This document shows, in pieces, positions 1 to 6,212 of a DNA stretch of 8,971 nt; positions within the stretch are counted from its first letter, which is position 1, and every line of letters starts with the position of its first letter. Below the pieces are notes generated by a model, which ran no database searches, was not told where the DNA came from, and saw only the letters and a list, made by a program, of their open reading frames with translations. Location of the stretch: assembly GCA_964596135.1 (NCBI GenBank), contig CAZQTF010000162.1:1-8971 (forward strand). Reading direction: 5' to 3'. Both the position numbers and the translations under genes were made by a program. The DNA comes from JADJNW01 sp964596135 (GTDB lineage: Bacteria; Bacteroidota; Bacteroidia; Chitinophagales; Saprospiraceae).

Positions 1-19
1 GGTATATCGGTTTAATGGA

Positions 20-1633
20 TTATTTGGCTTTGCTGGTGGTTGCGGCGCTGGTATCTATGCTGTAGAATTCACGGGAGGCGCGCTCCGGCGATAATTTGGC
101 GATACGCTCGCCTTCGGCTACGAGGTAATACTGAGCGCCTTTGTTGCGGGCGATCTGAACCGCCCAGATGCCGTCGTTGGCGGTTTTGTCGCCATTGGCG
201 CCGTCGTCGTACATAGCGGTTCTGACAAAGTTGCTGTGGCTGCCGTAGCGATAGTAGAGCCAGGCTTTTTGGGCGGCTTCGAATTTAGCAGAAACGACAA
301 TAGCGTTATCGGTGGTTTTGTGTAAAACGTTGGAAATAACAGGTGCTTGCTGCTGGAACAACGGGTGGCTCAGCAGATACTCGGTACGTTTGCCCATCAG
401 TTCGGAAATCCCGATGATGTCCTCTGCGTTGGCGGCGGTGGTGCTGTCTAAGTTTTTGTGAAAAGCTTCGTAGCTGTAAAGCTTTTGCTGGTCTTCTTCG
501 ACATGTTTGTCAATAAAAGACTGCATGGCTTTGGCTCGTTTGAGGTAATTGCTGTTGGCAAAATTTTCATCGAGAATGGTTTTGAGGTGCGCCATGTAAA
601 TTTTCCGGTATAGGTCATTCGACAGCAATTTCACGATGAGCGGACGCTTGGCGTTATTATCCTTGTAATGTACGAAAGGGCTGAGGGTTTGCATCTCTTC
701 GTTGCTCAGTTGTCCGGCAGAAGTCAAACGCCGGAAGCCGCCGAAAGAAAGGTTCATATCCCAGACGATGGGGTGATAAACACCGAAAGAATCCCGGTAG
801 AGGTAATAATTGTGGCAGAGCATACCGGTGTAGCTGTCCAGATTGACCAGTACGTTGTTAAAAGCCAGCATCCATAGGGTCTGGTCTATATCGAGAAGTG
901 ATTCGATTTTGGCAGGCTCTTGATTGAGCACGCGGGTCAGATTGATCAGACCGCGCCAGCCATATCGGTCTTTTAGTTCATAAAAACGCATATAGCAGGT
1001 AGAATCTTCGCCAATATACATCAGGGAAGACTTGTCGGAATCGGTACAGCCGGGCGCCTGCGGGATGTCCCAGTCCGGATCGCATTTGATCAGTTCGCCG
1101 CTGTTGTGAGCATAAAACTCTTGTAAAAAACGGTCATCCACGGATTCGGCGTTGTGATAAACCCCCAGATATTGATCGTTGACATAGACCTTTGCAAAAT
1201 TGGCTTTTGGGGCAGGCATGTATTTTCCGGCGATTTCGTAGGAGAGCAATTCCCGCACAAAACTCGGATCGCGGAAGGCATTGGAAAGTTTCAAAGTGCC
1301 ATAGCCACCCGGAAGCAACTGTTTTTTGTTGGTTTCATTGATCTTGATGTTAAAAGGAAGTTTGGCGTAGCCGTCTTTGCGGGGACTTTTGTAAGAGCTG
1401 TTGCCTTTGTAGCGAATGCCGGCTTGGGCATATTTTTTTCCATTCACCACCACATCTCCGATGAGGCGGTCGTCGTTTCCGGCTTCTTTGAGCGAATCCA
1501 GAACGGCATCCCATTTTTTTTCCTGGAAATAGATTTTAACCTCGGTGATAGAATGGATGTCGTATATATGTTGGGCAAGTGAGTTTTGTAAAATGCTCAC
1601 CAGCAGAAGAAAACATAGAGTCGATATTCGCAT
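20..1633 (-). CDS. Secreted CotH-family protein kinase, intact motifs (copy 1)
   Basis: This is a 537-aa CotH-like protein; the family is named after Bacillus spore coat protein H, an atypical kinase. The ATG at 1633 gives a clean signal peptide (MRISTLCFLLL..., cleavage near SLAQ). A longer frame back to a TTG at 1660 starts inside a hairpin stem and is less likely. Numbered from this start, the protein has an RYKGNSS loop (74-80), a lysine in FNIKI (K97), the block LWMLAFNNVLVNLDSY with D266, HNYYLY, and WDMNLSFG with D292. By family knowledge D266 and D292 are probably the catalytic and metal-binding aspartates. C196 and C213 may form a disulfide. From about residue 430 there is a beta-rich domain with WLYYR and an Asp/Gly-rich loop (476-487) that could bind calcium. 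No T9SS sorting domain is evident. The natural substrate is unknown. The family call is firm; activity is inferred from motifs. Confidence 0.9.
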   Translation of the reverse strand: MRISTLCFLLLVSILQNSLAQHIYDIHSITEVKIYFQEKKWDAVLDSLKEAGNDDRLIGDVVVNGKKYAQAGIRYKGNSSYKSPRKDGYAKLPFNIKINETNKKQLLPGGYGTLKLSNAFRDPSFVRELLSYEIAGKYMPAPKANFAKVYVNDQYLGVYHNAESVDDRFLQEFYAHNSGELIKCDPDWDIPQAPGCTDSDKSSLMYIGEDSTCYMRFYELKDRYGWRGLINLTRVLNQEPAKIESLLDIDQTLWMLAFNNVLVNLDSYTGMLCHNYYLYRDSFGVYHPIVWDMNLSFGGFRRLTSAGQLSNEEMQTLSPFVHYKDNNAKRPLIVKLLSNDLYRKIYMAHLKTILDENFANSNYLKRAKAMQSFIDKHVEEDQQKLYSYEAFHKNLDSTTAANAEDIIGISELMGKRTEYLLSHPLFQQQAPVISNVLHKTTDNAIVVSAKFEAAQKAWLYYRYGSHSNFVRTAMYDDGANGDKTANDGIWAVQIARNKGAQYYLVAEGERIAKLSPERASREFYSIDTSAATTSKAK

Positions 1634-1656
1634 ACAATGAAGTTTTAATAAAAATG

Positions 1657-1694
1657 GCAACCTCCAAAATACAGGCAGGTACTTTGAAGGTTGC
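1657..1694 (-). terminator. Hairpin with T-run between the two CotH genes
   Basis: The arms 1657-1668 and 1683-1694 pair over 12 positions with a single mismatch (1664/1687), around a 14-nt loop. Read on the minus strand, the stem is followed after two bases by TTTTTATT. It begins 30 nt past the stop of the upstream CotH gene and ends 23 nt before the ATG of the downstream one. It fits an intrinsic terminator for the upstream gene, or a partial terminator or mRNA-stabilising hairpin inside a two-gene transcript, because little room is left for a separate promoter. Confidence 0.6.
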
Positions 1695-1724
1695 GTTGGT
1701 TCTGGGTATAAAGATAAACAAATT

Positions 1725-3332
1725 TTACTTGTTCAGTTCATCCAGATTTGCTTTGTGCTGTTCGTACATGTAGCGCGGCGGATCGAAACTCATAGATTTT
1801 GCATTTTCGGCAATGATGTAGAATTGAATATCCTTTATGCCTGAAGCCGGCTTAACGATTGCGCCGAAGATTTCATCACCGGATTCGCCGTCGTTGTGAT
1901 TACCGTCATCTTCCATGCTCATTTCCCGGAAAGGCTCGTTGTCGTTGAAACGATAATACAGCCATACTTTTTTGGCAAATTGCCCGACTTTTGCCTGTAT
2001 TTTAAAATCACTCACCGTTTCTGCCGAGTATTTCTCTCTTGGCGTCACGGTCACATTCGCGATGCCCGGCGGCAGTACTGATAGTTCGGGATGTTGTTGC
2101 AGATAATCGGCGCGTGGCTTCATCAACTCTGCGATGCCAGGAATACGGCTGCGACGACCCACCGTAGCGGTCAGGCTTTGCGAAAAATCTACCAGATTGT
2201 ATTCTTTATTGGGATCTTCAAGCCAAGTTTTTCTGATCATTTCCTGCAATTCCTGTGCTCGTTTTTCGTATTGTCCTTTGGCGAAATTTTCGTACAAAAT
2301 GGTGCGAATGTGCGACAAATAGCGCTTGCGATTCAGCTCATCCTTGAGCAGATTGCTGATGAGCGGACGGTCCGGATTATTCAGATGCAGCAGTGGATCC
2401 AGTTCGGCCAAGCCCCTGAAATCAAGATCGGAGCCGCCATCGGTGTTTTTGTAACTGCCAAAAGCAAAGTTGAGATCGCCCAGAATAAAAGAAAAACGAC
2501 CCTCGGTGTCTTTGTACAAATAATAATTGTGGCTCGGATGACCGGTGTAGCTGTTCAGATTGACCAGTACATTGTTGAAAGCCAGCATCCATAAAGCTCT
2601 GTCCACATGGAGCGTGCGGCTGATTGCCTCCGGTTCTTCATTCAGTTGGCGGGTGAATTCGATCAAATTACTCCAGTCTTTGGTGTTGATGCGATTGAAG
2701 GCGTAAGTGTAACAAGCGTCGTTCCCATCGTATTGGAGCGAAGCGTATGCACGTGGATTGCATCCATCGGGCAGCCCTTGTCGTGATTCTAATTCGGCGT
2801 GGTATAATTCGCCATTGCTATCCCCGAAATTGTTCTTAAGGAAAGCATCGCCCACCGATTCGATATTGACAAAAAAACCGTAATAATTGCCGTTAACCAT
2901 TACCTTGGCGTAGTTGGCTTTCGGGGCAGGCATATACTTGCGGGCAATTTCATAAGCCAGTACTTCGCGCACCATGCTGGGGTCACGAAGGGCATTGGAC
3001 AGCTCGATCGTTGCGTAACCTTGATAATTTTGCCCATTCGGAAGTTGGATAAAAATACTGTTGTGTTTGCCGCCGATCTGAAAAGCGCGGGCATTTCGGT
3101 AGCGCACCTGGGCATTTTCGTATTTTTTGCCATTGATGGTTACCATTCCTGAAAGCATGCTATCGCCGTTGTAACGCAAGGAATCCAGGATGTCGCGCCA
3201 GTTTGGCTGCTCGAACCGGATAGCGATTTCCTGAATGGTTTTGGTATCGTAAAAATCTGACTGATTTTGTCCAAAAATGATGCCGATACTGCCTATGCAG
3301 GTACAAAAAAGTAGTACAAATATCTTTTTCAT
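1725..3332 (-). CDS. Secreted CotH-family paralogue, probable pseudokinase (copy 2)
   Basis: This 535-aa CotH-like protein is a clear paralogue of the gene downstream. The frame is open back to 3437, but the ATG at 3332 starts a typical signal peptide (MKKIFVLLF..., ending near FGQ), and the extra 35 residues do not look like an export signal. Numbered from 3332, it shares MPAPKAN, LWMLAFNNVLVNL and HNYYLY with copy 1. Several kinase features differ: the RYKGNSS loop reads RYRNARA (77-83), the lysine reads Q96 (FIQL), the putative catalytic Asp is N260 (VNLNSY), and the WDMN motif reads GDLN, keeping D286. C191 and C207 match the cysteine pair of copy 1. The C-terminal beta domain with WLYYR and an Asp-rich loop (475-486) is conserved. 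The frame is intact and full length, so it is not a decayed gene. It is probably catalytically weak or dead, perhaps a binding or regulatory partner; that role is inference. Confidence 0.88.
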   Translation of the reverse strand: MKKIFVLLFCTCIGSIGIIFGQNQSDFYDTKTIQEIAIRFEQPNWRDILDSLRYNGDSMLSGMVTINGKKYENAQVRYRNARAFQIGGKHNSIFIQLPNGQNYQGYATIELSNALRDPSMVREVLAYEIARKYMPAPKANYAKVMVNGNYYGFFVNIESVGDAFLKNNFGDSNGELYHAELESRQGLPDGCNPRAYASLQYDGNDACYTYAFNRINTKDWSNLIEFTRQLNEEPEAISRTLHVDRALWMLAFNNVLVNLNSYTGHPSHNYYLYKDTEGRFSFILGDLNFAFGSYKNTDGGSDLDFRGLAELDPLLHLNNPDRPLISNLLKDELNRKRYLSHIRTILYENFAKGQYEKRAQELQEMIRKTWLEDPNKEYNLVDFSQSLTATVGRRSRIPGIAELMKPRADYLQQHPELSVLPPGIANVTVTPREKYSAETVSDFKIQAKVGQFAKKVWLYYRFNDNEPFREMSMEDDGNHNDGESGDEIFGAIVKPASGIKDIQFYIIAENAKSMSFDPPRYMYEQHKANLDELNK

Positions 3333-3599
3333 GTTGGATTGTTGTGTTTTTTGAATACGCTGCAATATTAATAAAATAAATTTATAAAGACCTTTGGAAA
3401 TTAGCCAGTACAATACATTTGAGTGCCATCGCATCATTTGGATGACGATAGGGCAGAAGAGGATTCGTTTGACGAAAGAATTAACGCAATGATACGTCTA
3501 AAGTAACAGCGAAATATCTTTTAAATAGCATAAAATTCAGGAACCAACTGGAATGCATTGAAAAACAATCGGATTTATGCTGAACGTCTTTTGGGTAAT
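3333..3599. other. Intergenic spacer upstream of CotH copy 2
   Basis: This spacer separates the small membrane protein gene from the signal-peptide start of CotH copy 2. It probably holds the CotH promoter, since the spacing is too long for tight co-transcription. The part nearest the ATG (about 3345-3405) is very AT-rich. I found no exact Bacteroidota-type -7 element (TAnnTTTG) with a correctly spaced -33 TTG, no strong terminator and no convincing small gene. Confidence 0.4.
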
Positions 3600-3821
3600 T
3601 TACTTCAGCAATTGCTGAATATGCAGCACCACGTTGACCAGCATAATGGCGATGAGGGCAAGCGATGCGAGGCGCAGCCACCCGCCGTTGCGTTGTCGGA
3701 ATTCGTCCATTCGTTTTTGCGTAGCCGGGTCGGAAGCATGGATTTTGCCAATGGCAAAGAGATAGAAATAAACGCCCATGCCCAGAAATGCTATTTCAAA
3801 CAGTAAGCCTAACCAGTCCAT
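3600..3821 (-). CDS. Small two-helix membrane protein, unknown function
   Basis: This gene encodes 73 residues starting at an ATG. I do not recognise the family. Two hydrophobic helices are visible, about residues 3-24 and 49-67. They are joined by a charged loop (KIHASDPATQKRMDEFRQR) rich in Lys and Arg. By the positive-inside rule the loop is probably cytoplasmic and both termini lie outside. There is no cleavable signal peptide and no catalytic motif. The gene starts 13 nt after the stop of the asparaginase-like gene, so the two are almost certainly co-transcribed. It could be a small membrane partner or simply a passenger. The coherent amphipathic pattern and tight spacing support a real gene. 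Confidence 0.75.
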   Translation of the reverse strand: MDWLGLLFEIAFLGMGVYFYLFAIGKIHASDPATQKRMDEFRQRNGGWLRLASLALIAIMLVNVVLHIQQLLK

Positions 3822-3834
3822 AATATAATAAGTT

Positions 3835-4332
3835 TCAATGCTGTTGAATTTCTTCGAAATTCCCCGTTTTGGTATTTTTTTTCACCTTTTGCCAGTCGAA
3901 ATATCGCCCGTTCATCACTACGTACACGCCGGGCGGAAGCGTTTGTACAAAAGCCAGCGCACTGCCCAAATTAAAAAAGCCATCTGAGGAATTGCCAAAG
4001 GCATAAGGAATCATAGCACCGGTGAGCACAATGGTTTTGTCGGGAATTTCGGCGTGCGCAATAAATTCGGCGGTTTTTACCATCGTGTCGGTGCCGTGCG
4101 TGATCAGAATATGTTTGGCTTCCGACCGACGGCAGTTGTGGGCGATAATCTGGCGGTCGGCTTCGGTCATTTCGAGGCTGTCCACCATCATCAGGGTTTT
4201 CACGTCAATATCCAAGGTGCAGCGTCCCCGTTCAAACATTTCCGGCAGATGGGTATCCTTAAAGTACAATTTACCATTGATATAATTGTATTCTTTATCG
4301 AATGTGCCTCCGGTGACAAAGACTTGGATCAT
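3835..4332 (-). CDS. Short asparaginase-like protein (N-terminal domain only)
   Basis: This 165-aa protein matches the N-terminal domain of L-asparaginases (L-Asn to L-Asp plus ammonia). Visible motifs are TGGTFDK (T10, the nucleophile position), DSLEMT (S52, substrate binding), THGTDTM (T81-D82, the second catalytic pair), VLTGAMIPY, SSDGFFNLGSA (116-125) and VVMNGRYFD...VKK, where K152 aligns by eye with the catalytic lysine of E. coli AnsB (K162). The chain stops about 13 residues later, so the C-terminal domain of full-length (~330 aa) enzymes is absent. The next gene starts 13 nt downstream and no C-domain remnant lies between, so this is a natural short form rather than a truncation. 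No signal peptide is present, so it is cytoplasmic. Short asparaginase-domain proteins are annotated in other bacteria. The actual substrate (Asn, Gln or another amide) is uncertain. Confidence 0.88.
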   Translation of the reverse strand: MIQVFVTGGTFDKEYNYINGKLYFKDTHLPEMFERGRCTLDIDVKTLMMVDSLEMTEADRQIIAHNCRRSEAKHILITHGTDTMVKTAEFIAHAEIPDKTIVLTGAMIPYAFGNSSDGFFNLGSALAFVQTLPPGVYVVMNGRYFDWQKVKKNTKTGNFEEIQQH

Positions 4333-4431
4333 TTTTTTAATGCTTTAAAAAATGGGTGTTACGGTTTTTACGCATTAAATTTAATCTGCTATTATTTAGG
4401 CTTTCCAGCATCCAGTTTCTGATAATATTGC

Positions 4432-4470
4432 AAAAAAAAGTCTTTCTTCAGGCAGTTTGCGAAGAAAGAC
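4432..4470 (-). terminator. Intrinsic terminator after the GT39-methyltransferase-carboxylase unit
   Basis: The arms GTCTTTCTTC (4440-4449) and GAAGAAAGAC (4461-4470) pair perfectly over 10 bp around an 11-nt loop. On the minus strand the stem is followed directly by eight T residues (4439-4432). There is no T-run on the other side, so it works in the minus direction only. It lies about 165 nt after the carboxylase stop codon and 100 nt before the asparaginase start, and so separates two transcription units. Confidence 0.88.
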
Positions 4471-4518
4471 CGGTATGATGAGTGTCGAAATCGTTCTCAA
4501 TATAATTGCAGCTACAAC

Positions 4519-4552
4519 CGTTATTTGGAATAACGTCTTGACAAAAAGACGT
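4519..4552 (-). repeat. Two overlapping, mutually exclusive small hairpins
   Basis: CGTTATT (4519-4525) pairs perfectly with AATAACG (4529-4535) around a 3-nt loop. ACGTCTT (4533-4539) pairs perfectly with AAGACGT (4546-4552) around a 6-nt loop. The two stems share bases 4533-4535, so both cannot be fully formed at once. Neither has a T-run. They lie in the 3' untranslated region of the carboxylase gene, just upstream of the terminator in the direction of transcription. Any function is unknown, and chance in AT-rich DNA is possible. Confidence 0.4.
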
Positions 4553-4637
4553 GTATTTAAAAACAAGATAAAAAAAAATTTCTGCAAATTCAAATTTACA
4601 TGCGGTAATTTCATCCGATTTTGGTCTATTTTTCGGC

Positions 4638-6179
4638 TTACAGAGGGATATTCCCGTGTTTTTTGCGAGGCAGATGCGCTACTTTGTTTTCGAGCATGGC
4701 AAAAGCCTTGATCAGCTTGCGCCGGGAATCCTTCGGATCAATTACTTCATCAATAAAACCGCGGCTTGCCGCCTGATACGGATGGGCAAACATCTCTTTA
4801 TATTCCTGCTCTTTCTGGAGCAGCATAGCCTCCGGATCATCTGCTTCCTGAATTTCCTTTCGGAAAATGATCTCGGAAGCGCCTTTGGCGCCCATAACGG
4901 CGATCTCGGCGCTGGGCCACGCAAAATTGATGTCGGCGCCGATGTGTTTGGAGTTCATAACGTCATAAGCGCCGCCATAAGCTTTGCGGGTGATAATCGT
5001 TACGCGCGGTACGGTCGCTTCGCTAAAAGCATAGAGCAGCTTGGCGCCATTGACGATGATGCCATTCCACTCCTGGTCGGTACCCGGCAAAAATCCTGGC
5101 ACATCTACCAATACCAGCAGTGGAATGTTGAAGCTGTCGCAAAAGCGCACAAAACGCGCGCCTTTAATGGAACTGTCTACATCCAATACGCCTGCTAAGC
5201 TCATGGGCTGATTGCCAACGATGCCAATGCTGCGTCCGGCGATGCGGGCAAAGCCAACGACGATGTTTTCGGCGAAGTCTTTGTGAATTTCGAAGAAAGA
5301 ATCGGAATCCACGATGCCTTCGATCACGTCGCGCATATCGTAGGGTTGCTGGGGGTCGTCCGGAATGATGGCGGTCAGTTGTTCACGTACTTCTTCCCCT
5401 ACTTCGTAAGGTAATTTTGCTGGTGATTCTTCACAATTTTGCGGCAAATAACTCAATAGACGCTTGATTTTTTCAATGCAATCTATGTCGTTGGCTGCGA
5501 TCAAATGGGTTACGCCTGATTTGGTGGCATGAGTCATAGCACCGCCCAATTCTTCAGAGGTTACTTCTTCATTGGTTACGGTTTTGACCACATTGGGACC
5601 AGTCACAAACATGTAAGAAGTGTTTTCCACCATAATGATAAAATCGGTCATGGCAGGCGAATACACTGCACCGCCGGCACAAGGACCCATAATGGCAGAA
5701 ATTTGCGGCACGACGCCCGAAGTCATTACGTTCCGGTAAAAAATATCGGCGTAGCCACCCAGGGAGCTTACACCTTCCTGAATGCGTGCTCCTCCGGAAT
5801 CGTTCAGCCCGATTATCGGTGCGCCGTTTCTCATGGCAAGGTCCATGACTTTACAGATTTTTTCGGCGTGGGTTTCCGATAAGGCGCCCCCAAAAACTGT
5901 AAAATCCTGCGCAAAAACATACACCAAGCGTCCTCCGATCGTGCCATAGCCAGTCACGACACCGTCGCCAAGGATTTTTTGCTTCTCCATTCCAAAATCG
6001 TTGCTGCGGTGCGTCACCAGCATGCCGATTTCTTCGAAAGTACCAGGATCCAACAGGAAGTGAATGCGTTCGCGGGCAGTGAGTTTGCCCTTTTGGTGTT
6101 GCGTATCAATGCGTTTTTGACCACCGCCGAGTTGTGCCTCAGCGATTTTTTTGTTTAGCAGTTGGAGTTTTCCGTTCAT
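4638..6179 (-). CDS. Acyl-CoA carboxylase beta subunit (PccB/MmdA-like carboxyltransferase)
   Basis: This 513-aa protein has the usual length for the carboxyltransferase subunit of biotin-dependent acyl-CoA carboxylases. It moves CO2 from carboxybiotin to an acyl-CoA, most likely propionyl-CoA (giving methylmalonyl-CoA), in the cytoplasm. The N-terminal half has KLTARERI, LNDSGGARIQEGVSSLGGY (125-143) and GPCAGGAVYSPAMTDF (165-180), which carry acyl-CoA and oxyanion-hole glycines. The C-terminal half has VDVPGFLPGTDQEWNGI (358-374), ITRKAYGGAYDVMNSKH (396-412) and WPSAEIAVMGAKGA (421-434). D406 in GGAYDVM is at the position I recall as an acyl-chain specificity residue, with Asp typical of propionyl-CoA enzymes. 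The usual RHGAK after NGII reads VNGAK here, which I believe occurs in Bacteroidota homologues. No biotin carboxylase or carrier gene is adjacent. Methylmalonyl-CoA decarboxylase alpha is the main alternative. It follows the methyltransferase gene by 33 nt. Confidence 0.93.
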   Translation of the reverse strand: MNGKLQLLNKKIAEAQLGGGQKRIDTQHQKGKLTARERIHFLLDPGTFEEIGMLVTHRSNDFGMEKQKILGDGVVTGYGTIGGRLVYVFAQDFTVFGGALSETHAEKICKVMDLAMRNGAPIIGLNDSGGARIQEGVSSLGGYADIFYRNVMTSGVVPQISAIMGPCAGGAVYSPAMTDFIIMVENTSYMFVTGPNVVKTVTNEEVTSEELGGAMTHATKSGVTHLIAANDIDCIEKIKRLLSYLPQNCEESPAKLPYEVGEEVREQLTAIIPDDPQQPYDMRDVIEGIVDSDSFFEIHKDFAENIVVGFARIAGRSIGIVGNQPMSLAGVLDVDSSIKGARFVRFCDSFNIPLLVLVDVPGFLPGTDQEWNGIIVNGAKLLYAFSEATVPRVTIITRKAYGGAYDVMNSKHIGADINFAWPSAEIAVMGAKGASEIIFRKEIQEADDPEAMLLQKEQEYKEMFAHPYQAASRGFIDEVIDPKDSRRKLIKAFAMLENKVAHLPRKKHGNIPL

Positions 6180-6212
6180 GATAAATAGGGTTCTTTATTT
6201 TGCGTTCTGAAA

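Larger units (their letters stand above)
4333..4637. other. 305-nt intergenic region with terminator and hairpins
   Basis: This AT-rich region lies between the carboxylase beta gene and the asparaginase-like gene. On the minus strand it first passes two overlapping hairpins (4552-4519), then a strong intrinsic terminator (4470-4432), then about 100 nt that must include any promoter and leader of the asparaginase gene. A 72-codon minus-strand frame (4614-4396) crosses it but contains the terminator and is not convincing. I see no exact promoter consensus and no RNA family I can name. Confidence 0.6.

Noticed and set aside
1154..1582. A 142-codon plus-strand frame antisense to CotH copy 1
   Set aside because: It lies wholly within a well-supported CotH gene on the other strand and has no independent motif. 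It is a shadow of codon bias.
2091..2594. A 167-codon plus-strand frame antisense to CotH copy 2, ending like a plus-strand frame opposite copy 1
   Set aside because: The similar ends (VAVQIDQY...) simply reflect antisense translation of the near-identical 53-bp block in the two paralogues, not a conserved antisense gene.
3333..3437. Extended N-terminus of CotH copy 2 starting at 3437
   Set aside because: The extra 35 residues would place the signal peptide internally. The ATG at 3332 starts a normal Lys-Lys-hydrophobic export signal.
3333..3599. Candidate Bacteroidota promoter near-matches (for example TAATATTG on the minus strand close to the CotH copy 2 start)
   Set aside because: Each differs from TAnnTTTG by a base and lacks a properly spaced upstream TTG. 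In such AT-rich DNA these matches are expected by chance.
3481..3681. A 66-codon minus-strand frame overlapping the 3' end of the small membrane protein gene
   Set aside because: It overlaps the better-supported 73-aa gene in another frame, lacks membrane or domain features, and continues into AT-rich spacer.
4396..4614. A 72-codon minus-strand frame between the carboxylase and asparaginase-like genes
   Set aside because: It runs through the strong terminator hairpin and T-run, has AT-driven composition (Phe, Leu, Ile and Lys rich) and shows no recognisable motif. It looks like a chance open frame in AT-rich intergenic DNA.
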